From: Prauserella_A sp040645195
GTDB lineage: Bacteria > Actinomycetota > Actinomycetes > Mycobacteriales > Pseudonocardiaceae
DNA length: 64,000 bases
Direction: 5' to 3'
Assembly (NCBI RefSeq): GCF_040645195.1
Contig: NZ_JBEYXW010000004.1
Coordinates: 294,559-358,558 of the forward strand
A model generated the notes under the pieces. That model made no database searches. It saw nothing but the letters and a program-made list of their open reading frames with translations, and was not told where the DNA came from. Made by a program: the position numbers and the translations under genes. Position 1 is the first letter of the stretch, and every line of letters begins with the position of its first letter. This document shows, one piece after another, positions 50,084-58,576 of the stretch.

Positions 50084-50323
50084 TTACGCCTCCTCCAGTA
50101 CCTCACCGATCCCGGTGACGACGTGGGACCAATGCTGGTCAGCCAGCAGGTGGCCTGCGCCGATCACGACAGCGACCGGCCATTCGATGAAGCCCAGCGC
50201 CGCCAGCAACCCCAGTCCGGCGTAGTAGACGATGTGCTCGGGTGCCGGCACGTGCACGGTCCCGAGTGCCGGTAGCTCAATCTGCTGCCCGCCCATGTGC
50301 ACGCGGTCCAGGAGCCTCACCAT
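50084..50323 (-). CDS. Small membrane protein with IEWPVAVVIGAG motif
   Basis: 79 aa from ATG 50323 with AGGAGG upstream. Two hydrophobic stretches: YYAGLGLLAALGFIEWPVAVVIGAGHLLA is the core, and it is shared with the divergent gene at 50450. No known domain recognised. Probably co-transcribed with the antiporter, which starts 11 nt after its stop. The pairing with the antiporter suggests membrane or ion physiology, but no function can be assigned. Confidence 0.75.
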   Translation of the reverse strand: MVRLLDRVHMGGQQIELPALGTVHVPAPEHIVYYAGLGLLAALGFIEWPVAVVIGAGHLLADQHWSHVVTGIGEVLEEA

Positions 50324-50449
50324 ACGCACCCACCTCCTGACGACGAACCCGTCGGAAGGGTTGCCACCACGCACGTGGCGAAACCAGCCGACGCTGTTTG
50401 AGCAGCTACGAGCCCGGGTATGCCCGGCTGATCCGCGGATGGAGGAGCC

Positions 50450-50770
50450 ATGACTGCTAGCAGGCCTTCGGCCTCGAAGACGAAGCCGAAGGAGACCGGT
50501 CGTGCTGCGGCCGAACAGAAAGAGGCACAGCCCAAGGAGCGGGCAGGCAGGCCAGGCCCCGTGCGCGTGCCAGGACTGGGCCCGGTGGAGCCGAAACGGC
50601 TGCTGTGGCTGGGTGGCCTGGCCGTGCTGGCCGCGTTCGAGGTGATCGAGTGGCCGGTCGCGATCGTGATCGGCGCGGGCACCTACGTCGCCGAGCGGTT
50701 GGCCCAGAGCGATGTCAGGAACCTGATCCGCGGCGCCAAGGAGGGTCAGCAAGCGGAGAGCAAGCCGTAG
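50450..50770 (+). CDS. Small membrane protein, divergent paralogue with IEWPVAIVIGAG motif
   Basis: 106 aa. Lys/Glu/Ala-rich N-terminal 45 residues (basic, possibly nucleic-acid or membrane contacting), then LLWLGGLAVLAAFEVIEWPVAIVIGAGTYVAERLAQ, clearly related to the gene at 50084-50323, then a charged tail. Start ATG 50450 after GGAGG. Divergent from its paralogue by 126 bp. Function unknown. Confidence 0.78.
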   Translation: MTASRPSASKTKPKETGRAAAEQKEAQPKERAGRPGPVRVPGLGPVEPKRLLWLGGLAVLAAFEVIEWPVAIVIGAGTYVAERLAQSDVRNLIRGAKEGQQAESKP

Positions 50771-50777
50771 CCCACCA

Positions 50778-51110
50778 CTAGGTTCCCGGCGGGCGGTAGC
50801 TCGCCGCCGTCGTGCGCGCCCTTTCGAGCACCTGAGGAAGGTGGGCCGGCGCGATCAGCTCATGTGTCTGTACCGAACGGAAGGCACCGGTGCTGCTGAC
50901 CGCCACCGACATGGCCGCCGCGGCTTCACTGTCGGGCAGGTCGACCACCACGAAGCCGTCCCGCTCACCGAACATGAAGTACATCGTCTCGACGGAACCG
51001 CCGACGGACTCCGTCGACGCCTTGACCGCCGCCATCCTGTCGCTGGGGTTCGCGATCATGCGCGCCCACGACTCGGGCGTGTAACTGAAAAACACCGCAT
51101 ACTTCGCCAT
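50778..51110 (-). CDS. GYD-domain protein
   Basis: 110 aa. YAVFFSYTPESWARMIANPSDRMAAVKASTESVGGSVETMYFMFGERDGFVVVDLPDSEAAAAMSVAVSSTGAF is a GYD domain (alpha/beta ferredoxin-like fold), whose name motif here reads RDG. Function of the family unknown, often beside redox or small-molecule enzymes. It follows the cupin gene by 9 nt on the same strand, so the two probably form an operon. Confidence 0.85.
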   Translation of the reverse strand: MAKYAVFFSYTPESWARMIANPSDRMAAVKASTESVGGSVETMYFMFGERDGFVVVDLPDSEAAAAMSVAVSSTGAFRSVQTHELIAPAHLPQVLERARTTAASYRPPGT

Positions 51111-51119
51111 GTTGGCACC

Positions 51120-51482
51120 TCATCGCTTCGCGTAGTCGGTGAAGCCCTGCCAGTCGATCACCACGCAGGGCTCGTCGCCGACGATCCATGCGTCGTGCCC
51201 CGGCGGGCAGACCATGACATCGCCAGGACCGAACTGGGTTTCCTCGCCGTCGTCCATGCGGATGACCATCCGTCCAGAAAGGACGTAACCGGTGTGTGCC
51301 GCCTGGCAGCTCTCGGTTCCCGCGATGGGCTTGACGTCCTTGGACCATTGCCAGCCGGGGCGGAAGGTGGCGCGGCCGACCGCACCGCCTGGGAGATTCA
51401 CCACCTCGAGCTGCCCGGAGTTGTGTTCGAACGGACGCACCTCGTCCGGCGAGTCCATGCTCATCTTGGTCAGACCAGCCAT
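51120..51482 (-). CDS. Cupin-domain protein
   Basis: 120 aa single-domain cupin. AAHTGYVLSGRMVIRMDDGEETQFGPGDVMVCPPGHDAWIVGDEPCVVIDW contains the second and third cupin strands; the first motif's histidine (AHTGYVLSG) is present but the classical HxH-E triad is reduced, so metal binding is uncertain. Start ATG 51482. Cotranscribed with the GYD gene. Function unknown. Confidence 0.85.
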   Translation of the reverse strand: MAGLTKMSMDSPDEVRPFEHNSGQLEVVNLPGGAVGRATFRPGWQWSKDVKPIAGTESCQAAHTGYVLSGRMVIRMDDGEETQFGPGDVMVCPPGHDAWIVGDEPCVVIDWQGFTDYAKR

Positions 51483-51638
51483 GACGACCTCCTTGTCGCG
51501 CCTACACCTTCAGCGTCCGGCATCCCAGCCTGCGAGCTAGAGGCGAAAGGCCTCCTTGCTCCGGCTTGACCAGAGGCGGCTTCGTGCCATAGTCGAGTTG
51601 TAGGTGCCGGATCAGGTCGCGCATGAAAAGGAAATCCG

Positions 51639-52589
51639 ATGACCGATCACATCCTCGAACCGGCCGCACAGGAGATCGCGAACGCGACGGCCAAGCCACC
51701 GTTCCTCTACCAGCTGGGCGCTGACGGCGCTCGCAAAGTACTCGACGACATCCAGGCAGCGCCCATCGACAAGCCCGACGTCGACGACAAGTGGATCACC
51801 GTGCCGGCGGAGGTCGGTGACGTCGGAGTCCGCATCGTCAAACCGGTAGGGGCGACGGGCACACTTCCGGCGATCCTCTACGTACACGGCGGAGGCTGGA
51901 TTCTCGGCAACGCCGGCACACATGACCGGCTCGTCCGCGAACTCGCCGTCGGGGTCGGCGCCGCCGTGGCGTTCGTGGAGTACGACCGCTCCCCCGAAGC
52001 CCAGTACCCGGTCGCGATCGAGCAGGCCTACGCCACCGCACAGTGGATCACACAACACGGCGTCACCGAGGGGCTCGACAGCTCACGTCTCGCTGTCGCC
52101 GGCGATTCGGTCGGTGGCAACATGTCCGCCGTCCTCGCCATCCTCGCGAAGCGGCGCGGCGACGTCACCTTCGTGCACCAGTCGCTCTACTACCCGGTGA
52201 CCGACGCCGCGCAGGACACCGCCAGCTACCGCGAGTTCGCCGACGGCCCGTACCTTACCGCCAAGGCGATGGCCTGGTTCTGGGACGCCTACCTGCCCGA
52301 CACCGCAAGGCGAGCCGACATCACAGCGTCTCCGCTGCGTGCGGACGTCGCGGCTCTGGCTGGACTGCCCGAGGCTTTGGTGATCGTGGACGAGAATGAC
52401 GTGCTCCGCGACGAGGGCGAGGCCTACGCCAGAAAACTCACCGCGGCAGGCGTCCGTACCACGAGCGTCCGCTACAACGGCATCCTCCACGACTTCATGA
52501 TGCTCAACCCGGTCCGCGGTACCGCGGCCACGACGGCCGCCATCGAGTACGCCGTCCACGACCTGCGCAAGGCACTCGGAACCAACTGA
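51639..52589 (+). CDS. Alpha/beta hydrolase, hormone-sensitive-lipase-type esterase
   Basis: 316 aa. Oxyanion motif YVHGGGWILGN (about 83), nucleophile Ser in VAGDSVGGNMSAV (about 157), acid Asp in VIVDENDVLRDEGEAYA (about 252), His in ILHDFMMLNP (about 284): a complete HSL catalytic triad. Hydrolyses short acyl esters in general; substrate unknown. Start ATG 51639 with AAGGAAAT upstream. Followed by the LysR gene 102 nt later. Confidence 0.9.
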   Translation: MTDHILEPAAQEIANATAKPPFLYQLGADGARKVLDDIQAAPIDKPDVDDKWITVPAEVGDVGVRIVKPVGATGTLPAILYVHGGGWILGNAGTHDRLVRELAVGVGAAVAFVEYDRSPEAQYPVAIEQAYATAQWITQHGVTEGLDSSRLAVAGDSVGGNMSAVLAILAKRRGDVTFVHQSLYYPVTDAAQDTASYREFADGPYLTAKAMAWFWDAYLPDTARRADITASPLRADVAALAGLPEALVIVDENDVLRDEGEAYARKLTAAGVRTTSVRYNGILHDFMMLNPVRGTAATTAAIEYAVHDLRKALGTN

Positions 52590-52691
52590 AGCCCTGCTCG
52601 ACGGCGGTATCGACCAGTTACTGTGGCTGATGAGCCCCGCCGGGCTCGCGGCCTTCCCCAGCGCGCGCCCGGCCGTAACGGAGGTCGTGCC

Positions 52692-53621
52692 GTGCTGTTG
52701 CGTCAGTTGGAGTACCTCGCCGCGCTGGCTCGCGAACGGCATTTCGCACGCGCGGCCGAGGCATGCCACGTGTCCCAGCCGTCGTTGTCGGCGGCCATCC
52801 GCAAGCTGGAGCGGGAACTGGGCGTGCCGATCGTCCGGCGGGGCAACCGGTTCGCCGGGTTGACGCCGGAGGGGGAACGGGTGCTGCTGTGGGCACACCG
52901 AATCCTCGCCGAATGCGACGCCCTGCGCCATGATCTGTCGACGATGCGGGCAAGCCTGTCGGGTGTGCTGCGAGTCGGTGCGATCCCGACGGCGCTCACC
53001 GCGGCGCCGTTGCTGACGACACCGTTCTGCGAGCGGCACCCGCACACCAGGATCTCACTGGAGTCGTTGTCCTCACGCGAGATCATGCGCAAGCTCGGAG
53101 ATTTCGAGCTCGACGTCGCAATGACCTATGTGGACGATGACGAGCTCGGCGAGGTTCGCGTGACGCCCCTGTACGAGGAGCGCTATCTGCTGCTGACCCC
53201 GAACGACGGCGAGTTCGCCGAGCGTGCTGTCGTGCGCTGGGCGGAGGTCGCCACGTTGCCGCTCTGCCTGCTGGCTCAGCGGATGCGTCATCGCCGCATT
53301 CTCGACGAGATCTTCGCGGCGGCGGGTGTCACCGCGGTGCCCGCGATCGAGACGGACACCGTGTCCGCACTCTACGCGCACGTCGCGACCCACCGGTGGT
53401 CCAGTGTGGTCGCACATGCCTGGCTGCACATGTTCGGTACGCCAGAAGGGATGCGGGTGGTACGCCTGGAGAATCCCGCACGTGCACCACAGATCGGCCT
53501 GGTGATCGCCGATCGTGAACCCCAGCCGATTCTCGCGCGCGCGTTGCTGGATCTCACCCGGGACCTCGATGTGCGGAGCACTCTGGATCGCGTGCTGCAC
53601 GATCACCTGGACACCCGATAG
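52692..53621 (+). CDS. LysR-family regulator (likely of formate dehydrogenase)
   Basis: 309 aa from GTG 52692, with CGGAGG 7 nt upstream. Winged helix LRQLEYLAALARERHFARAAEACHVSQPSLSAAIRKLERELGVPIVRRGNRFAGLTPEGERVL, then an effector domain (SSREIMRKLGDFELDVAMTYVDDDELGEVRVTPLYEERYLLLTPN). It lies 99 bp upstream of fdh on the same strand; similar LysR-fdh pairs are known in other bacteria, so it probably activates fdh. The OxyR cysteines are not obvious. Confidence 0.88.
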   Translation: MLLRQLEYLAALARERHFARAAEACHVSQPSLSAAIRKLERELGVPIVRRGNRFAGLTPEGERVLLWAHRILAECDALRHDLSTMRASLSGVLRVGAIPTALTAAPLLTTPFCERHPHTRISLESLSSREIMRKLGDFELDVAMTYVDDDELGEVRVTPLYEERYLLLTPNDGEFAERAVVRWAEVATLPLCLLAQRMRHRRILDEIFAAAGVTAVPAIETDTVSALYAHVATHRWSSVVAHAWLHMFGTPEGMRVVRLENPARAPQIGLVIADREPQPILARALLDLTRDLDVRSTLDRVLHDHLDTR

Positions 53622-53720
53622 GAACCGGCTATCGCGGGATAGGAACTTTCGCTTTGCCTCGCGCACTCGCGGGGAGCATCGTCAAAGGCACCTGCTGGCA
53701 ACAACTTTCGGGAGACTGCC

Positions 53721-54881
53721 ATGGCAAAGGTGCTGTGTGTGCTGTACGACGATCCCCGCGACGGCTACCCGACTTCCTACGCACGCGATGACCTGCCCCA
53801 CATCGAGCGTTATCCGGACGGTCAGCTCCTGCCGACACCGAGCGCCACCGACTTCACGCCGGGACAGCTGCTCGGCAGTGTGTCCGGTGAGCTCGGACTG
53901 CGCCGGTTCCTCGAAGCCGGCGGGCACACGCTGGTGGTCACCTCGGACAAGGACCGCGCCGGCTCGACGTTCGACCGCGAGCTGGCCGATGCGGATGTGG
54001 TGATCTCGCAACCGTTCTGGCCCGCGTACCTCTCCGCGGAACGGTTCGCGGCCGCCCCCAAGCTGAAGCTGGCCATCACCGCGGGTATCGGTTCGGACCA
54101 TGTCGACCTCGACGCCGCGATCGACCATGGCGTCACGGTGGCGGAGGTGACCTACTGCAACAGCATCAGCGTCGCCGAGCACGTGGTAATGATGATCTTG
54201 TCACTGGTCCGCAACTATCTGCCGGCGCACCGATGGGTGCTCGACGGGGGTTGGAACATCGCCGACAGCGTCATGCGCTCCTACGACGTGGAGGGGATGC
54301 ACGTCGGCACTGTCGCTGCCGGGCGGATCGGCCTCGCCGTGCTGCGCCGCCTCGCGCCGTTCGATGTGCACCTGCACTACACCGACCGGCACCGGCTGCC
54401 CGAGGCCGTCGAACGGGAGCTGAACCTGACCTACCACCCGAGCGCGGCGGACATGGTGCCTGCCTGCGACGTGGTGACCATCAACGCCCCACTGCATCCG
54501 GAGACGGAGGGGCTGTTCGACGATCAGCTGATCGCCACCATGAAGCGCGGTGCCTACCTGATCAACACGGCACGGGCGCGGATCTGCGACCGCGACGCCG
54601 TGGTCCGCGCACTGGAGACCGGTCAGCTGGCCGGATACGCCGGTGACGTGTGGTTCCCGCAGCCCGCGCCTGCCGACCACCCGTGGCGCGCGATGCCGCA
54701 CCACGGCATGACCCCGCACATTTCCGGCAGCTCGCTGTCGGCGCAGGCCCGCTACGCCGCCGGCACGCGGGAGATCCTCGAATCGTGGCTCGCCGGCACG
54801 CCGATCCGCGACGAGTACCTCATCATCGACGCAGGCGCCCTCGCCGGCACCGGCGCACACTCGTACTCGGTCAGCCGCTAG
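53721..54881 (+). CDS. fdh: NAD-dependent formate dehydrogenase
   Basis: 386 aa, D-2-hydroxyacid-dehydrogenase fold. Landmarks of soluble bacterial FDH are strikingly conserved: AKVLCVLYDDP, DFTPGQLLGSVSGELGLRRFLE, DADVVISQPFWPAYLS, TAGIGSDHVDL, TYCNSISVAEHVVMMILSLV, VGTVAAGRIGLAVLRRLAP, HYTDRHRLPE (the Asp selects NAD), catalytic Arg in INTARARICDRDA and catalytic His in TPHISGSSLSAQARYAAGTRE. Oxidises formate to CO2 with NAD. It lacks the C-terminal 15-20 residues seen in some relatives. Start ATG 53721. A possible source of its substrate is the BoxC reaction encoded at 6.6 kb. Confidence 0.96.
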   Translation: MAKVLCVLYDDPRDGYPTSYARDDLPHIERYPDGQLLPTPSATDFTPGQLLGSVSGELGLRRFLEAGGHTLVVTSDKDRAGSTFDRELADADVVISQPFWPAYLSAERFAAAPKLKLAITAGIGSDHVDLDAAIDHGVTVAEVTYCNSISVAEHVVMMILSLVRNYLPAHRWVLDGGWNIADSVMRSYDVEGMHVGTVAAGRIGLAVLRRLAPFDVHLHYTDRHRLPEAVERELNLTYHPSAADMVPACDVVTINAPLHPETEGLFDDQLIATMKRGAYLINTARARICDRDAVVRALETGQLAGYAGDVWFPQPAPADHPWRAMPHHGMTPHISGSSLSAQARYAAGTREILESWLAGTPIRDEYLIIDAGALAGTGAHSYSVSR

Positions 54882-54992
54882 GTCTCGGCGGCCAGCTCGT
54901 ACGCAGTTCGCGCAATTCAGGTCAGGAAGTGACCGGTAAGCCTCCTAGCGTTGGTGATAGCCGACAGATCACCACAACAGGAAGCGAAAACC

Positions 54993-55532
54993 ATGACCAC
55001 CAACGAAGTGGCTGCACCGGTTGCCACCGGCGAACGTGCCGACCTGCTGGCGATGCTGGCCAAGCACAGGTACTTCCTGCGCTTCACCACCCGCGACCTC
55101 ACCGACGAGCAGGCCGCGCGGCGGACCACCGTGAGCGAGCTGTGCCTTGGCGGCCTGATCAAGCACGTCACATCAGCCGAGCGGAACTGGATGGACTTCA
55201 TCCTGAGCGGCCCTTCCACCATGGGTGACTTCACCGCCATGACGGAGGACGACTGGGCCCGGCGGGCCGACGAGCTCCGGTTGCTGCCCGGTGAGACGTT
55301 GGCCGGTGTGCTCGCCGACTACGCCGATGTGGCCCGCCGGACCGACGAGCTGGTCGCCACCCTGCCCGACCTCGACGCGACCCAGCCGTTGCCGAAGGCC
55401 CCCTGGTTCGAGGCCGACTCGCACTGGTCGGCCCGGCGGGTGCTGCTACACATCATCGCCGAGACCGCCCAGCACGCGGGCCACGCCGACATCATCCGCG
55501 AGTCACTGGACGGCGCCAAGAGCATGGGCTGA
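54993..55532 (+). CDS. DinB/DUF664-family protein
   Basis: 179 aa from ATG 54993 with AGGAAG upstream. ADLLAMLAKHRYFLRFTTRDLTDEQAARRTTVSELCLGGLIKHVTSAERNWM and SARRVLLHIIAETAQHAGHADIIRE carry the DinB metal histidines (HV, HIIAETAQHAGH). The family is four-helix bundles related to thiol (mycothiol or bacillithiol) S-transferases and maleylpyruvate isomerase; specific activity unknown. Convergent with the methyltransferase gene, 6 bp apart. Confidence 0.9.
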   Translation: MTTNEVAAPVATGERADLLAMLAKHRYFLRFTTRDLTDEQAARRTTVSELCLGGLIKHVTSAERNWMDFILSGPSTMGDFTAMTEDDWARRADELRLLPGETLAGVLADYADVARRTDELVATLPDLDATQPLPKAPWFEADSHWSARRVLLHIIAETAQHAGHADIIRESLDGAKSMG

Positions 55533-55538
55533 CCGGTC

Positions 55539-56576
55539 TCAACTGCGCTGAAGGGTGATGACCTCGGCGTGGGTTCCCGCGATGCTGACCGGACGCCGAT
55601 CCCGCAGCGCCAGCCCAGCCGCAAGAGCCTGTGCTACCTCGGCCGCCGGTAACAACAGAACCGCGCGACCGCCGGGACGCAGCACGCGGTGCAGCTCCCG
55701 CCACAGCGGCAGCGCACCATTCGCGAGAGTGCCCTGGGGGCGGACCTGCCGCCCCCAGGGCGGGTTGCTCACGATCACGTCCACGCCTGCGCTACGCAGG
55801 GGCAGCTCGCCCGCGTCGGCAACCGTCCAGCGCACCGGGGCCACCTCGCCGTTGATCACCGCGACCTGGATCGCGTGCGGATCGCGGTCACAGCCCACGA
55901 CGGACACCGCGGGAGACGACAGCGCCGCCTCGATCGGCACCGTGCCCGATCCGCAGCAGGGATCGAGCAGCGTCGCACCCACGGCGGGCCGGGCCAGCCG
56001 CACCAGCGCGGCGGCCAGCGGCGGATGCAGGCTCCCTGGGCGCGTCAAGCGGCGATACGTTCGGCGATGAAGGGGACACTCACCAAGACGCAGTGCGAGG
56101 ACCGCGCGACCGGACTCCACCGTGACACGCCAGCCGAGCCCGCCGGGAAGTGGCGCGGCATCACCTCTGCGCGAGTGGTACGGAACACCGAGCGCCGCGG
56201 CGAGCGGCTCACCGACGGCGTCCTCGATGTCATAGCGGTTGTAGTTGCGGCGACCGAGAAACGACGCCGAGACCTCCACCGCGCTCACGGTGCCGGTGGC
56301 GCCGCAGCGTTGCCGCACGGAGAGCAATGACCGCAACGGCACGTCCATCGCCGCCCGCGCCAGCCGATGCAGACTCGCCCGCTCACGCCCGACACCCGTG
56401 ACCACCGCACCGATGACGAACACGTCGTCCGCGCAACGCAGGCCGAGCAGCGCAGGCCCCGGCTCGGCACATCGGAACCACACCTCGCGGTGGCCGATGT
56501 GAACAACCTGGCCGAGCCCCTTCTCCTGGATTTCCTGTACCACCAGAGGCTCGATGCCCCGCACCGTCCGCGCCAT
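55539..56576 (-). CDS. THUMP/RlmL-like class I methyltransferase
   Basis: 345 aa from ATG 56576 (MARTVRGIEPLVVQEI, the usual N-terminus of this family); GTG 56594 would add six residues. N-terminal THUMP-like RNA-binding part, then a SAM domain: TLLDPCCGSGTVPIEAALS (motif I), VVGCDRDPHAI, and the catalytic DVIVSNPPWGRQV (NPPW type, N- or base-methylation). Acts on tRNA or rRNA guanosine, by family. No operon partners. Confidence 0.88.
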   Translation of the reverse strand: MARTVRGIEPLVVQEIQEKGLGQVVHIGHREVWFRCAEPGPALLGLRCADDVFVIGAVVTGVGRERASLHRLARAAMDVPLRSLLSVRQRCGATGTVSAVEVSASFLGRRNYNRYDIEDAVGEPLAAALGVPYHSRRGDAAPLPGGLGWRVTVESGRAVLALRLGECPLHRRTYRRLTRPGSLHPPLAAALVRLARPAVGATLLDPCCGSGTVPIEAALSSPAVSVVGCDRDPHAIQVAVINGEVAPVRWTVADAGELPLRSAGVDVIVSNPPWGRQVRPQGTLANGALPLWRELHRVLRPGGRAVLLLPAAEVAQALAAGLALRDRRPVSIAGTHAEVITLQRS

Positions 56577-56749
56577 GAGGCGCGCGGCCCTCACGGTGCA
56601 CGGACGGCATCAGGACGTAAGGCATCCTCGGCGCGCGAACGCGCCGATACCGGAAGAACCACCGATCTTCTCCCACGTCGCGACCCGGGCGGCAGGCAGC
56701 CGCTCCGCATCGCCGGCGAGGGGATGTCCACAACCCGCCAGCGGTCGCG

Positions 56750-56983
56750 TCAGAGTCGGAAGAAGAATGTCATGCTGGCGACCCTAGCGATGCGTCCGCG
56801 TCGCACGCATCCGGATTTCCGGATGCCGCAGTCCCGCGCCAGCGCGAACACTGCCTGCCGAAAGCAGGTCAACACCCTGCTGTCCCTGCGGGTGCCGCGC
56901 CCGCGACGCTCGGCGTTCAGCAGCCGGCTGAGGTACTGGGCAAGTGCGCGCGGCACGTCGAGCGTGGCACGAAAGGCGATCAC
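56750..56983 (-). pseudogene. IS5-type transposase N-terminal remnant
   Basis: The first about 49 codons (IAFRATLDVPRALAQYLSRLL and GRGTRRDSRVLTCFRQAVFALA) match the opening of actinobacterial IS5-like transposases, which normally continue with a WFR segment and a catalytic DDE domain of about 200 more residues. Here the match ends after FALA (about 56837) and 28 unrelated residues follow. So this is a truncated, dead insertion sequence. The rest of the 56577-57093 gap shows no gene. It borders the second terpene locus. Confidence 0.75.
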
Positions 56984-57093
56984 GTGGAGTCGTTCGGGCG
57001 AAGATCACTTTGGCGAGCGTTCTTCTACCGGGGACTCCGGCCCCTCTCTCTCCGGGGTATCGCGATGGATGGTGTCATAGCTGCTGGACAAAG

Positions 57094-58374
57094 TCATTGG
57101 GGAGTAAGGTGGTTCCACCACCACGACAACGACGGCAGGCTGCGATGATCCACAATTGCGGGCGCGGGTCGTTCGGCGAAGTTCAGCGTGATCGGCGTGA
57201 ACTCTGCGGGTGGGGGTTGGTCGCGCGGGGTGAGCACGGCGTAGCGAGCGGAACGGGCTCCCCACTCCAGATCGCCCCGGATTCCGAAGCCAAGGTTTTC
57301 GATGTAGTGCCGTGTTGGGCTACTCACGCGCGGCAGCAGACGTTCCTGCAGACGGAGAAACAGGTCCATGAACAGGTCGCGCAGAGCGGTGGCCTGTACC
57401 AGGGCCTCGTCGGTGGGTACCTGATAGAGACGTGCGATCGTGGTCACCACATCGGGCACGTCGCGTTCCCGCACGTCATGGCCAAAATGGGACAGCAGGT
57501 CGTTATCCAGACCTAGCACCAGGTACGCGGACTCCTGCAAGGCACGCATGGCTGGCGAGTCCAGTTCGTTGCTCGGCACTTCCTCTGGGTGCGTGAATTC
57601 CGTCAGTACGGCGGTTGCGCATGCGCCGACGGACAACATACGCAGGTGGCAGTAGTCATCGAGGGTGCGTGGCTGGCTGGTGGTGGCCTGCCAGCACACC
57701 GAGAGGAACCATCTGCGGTGTCCCTCGACGAACCGCCGTAGTTGGGGTGGGGACGCCATCGCCTGATAGTCAGCGATGAACGACTGTAATGCCGGGGCGA
57801 GGCCAGTGCCGGGCGGGTCGAGCGGTTGCGGGGTTTCCATGAGCCGCAGCACTCTGCTGACCAGTTCGGCGGCGCCTCCGGCACCGGACCCTGGTGTTGA
57901 TCTGTCCGTGACATCGTCCAGAGCGAGGGCCCAGTACATCCAGCGAGCAGACAACTCCACTCGGTCGGTGCTGCCGTTGGGAAGAAAGCTGGCCACGGCG
58001 GTGGCAGCGTCAGCCGCGACCAGCCACGCGCGGCTGGTGCTGTCGTGGTAGGGCTGGTAACGGTCCAACCACTGAGCAGCGTTCCGGTCGATCGCCTCGA
58101 GTTCCGGCTGTACCCGATACTCGATCGGGCAGTACATCGGCGGCAGCTCGAGTTGGACTGGTGGTGCGGTGGTACTCGCCGTGCCTGTCACAGCTTCCTC
58201 CAACTCGATCGACCGAGCGGCGGGCGGATCGATGCCCCAGGCCCGCCGGATCGGTCGAACCACGTATACCGGTGCCGTAAAAGATGCTGACACGTGGACG
58301 ACCCGCCGACCATCCACCTCGCCCACTTGACAGCGCACGTCAGCCGTCCGGCCCATAACCGGTGACAGAAACAA
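57094..58374 (-). CDS. Class I terpene synthase with altered NSE motif
   Basis: 426 aa. Aspartate-rich motif D153-D-V-T-D157 in WALALDDVTDRS; pyrophosphate-sensor Arg245 exactly 46 residues before the NSE motif; NSE region N291-D-L-L-S295-H-F-G-H299-D300 (canonical last residue Glu replaced by His, with Asp next); terminal R377-Y378 pair. These are the marks of bacterial type I mono-, sesqui- or diterpene synthases. The first about 72 residues precede the usual start of the fold (LPPMYCPIEYRVQPELE), so either a real N-terminal extension or a later start. Divergent from the cis-prenyltransferase gene, about 200 bp apart. Confidence 0.85.
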   Translation of the reverse strand: MFLSPVMGRTADVRCQVGEVDGRRVVHVSASFTAPVYVVRPIRRAWGIDPPAARSIELEEAVTGTASTTAPPVQLELPPMYCPIEYRVQPELEAIDRNAAQWLDRYQPYHDSTSRAWLVAADAATAVASFLPNGSTDRVELSARWMYWALALDDVTDRSTPGSGAGGAAELVSRVLRLMETPQPLDPPGTGLAPALQSFIADYQAMASPPQLRRFVEGHRRWFLSVCWQATTSQPRTLDDYCHLRMLSVGACATAVLTEFTHPEEVPSNELDSPAMRALQESAYLVLGLDNDLLSHFGHDVRERDVPDVVTTIARLYQVPTDEALVQATALRDLFMDLFLRLQERLLPRVSSPTRHYIENLGFGIRGDLEWGARSARYAVLTPRDQPPPAEFTPITLNFAERPAPAIVDHRSLPSLSWWWNHLTPQ

Positions 58375-58576
58375 CTTAAGTCAGCAACCGTAAGGGGTGA
58401 GCTGAGCTCGCATTCAGGGCAAGGGGATGGAAGTCGACCAACCCTTGAGGTCAAACTGCAAGTTGCGCCGGTAACACCGTATTGAATTGGCCAGCCGTTT
58501 CATTTGCGTGGTCGTCTATCTGAGCGACGACGACGCCGATCGAAGCTATCGGCAAATCCAGAGGGGATTGATTACC

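Noticed and set aside
57094..58374. Reading the synthase as a geosmin or 2-MIB synthase
   Set aside because: No second domain as in geosmin synthase, and no methyltransferase neighbour as for 2-MIB.
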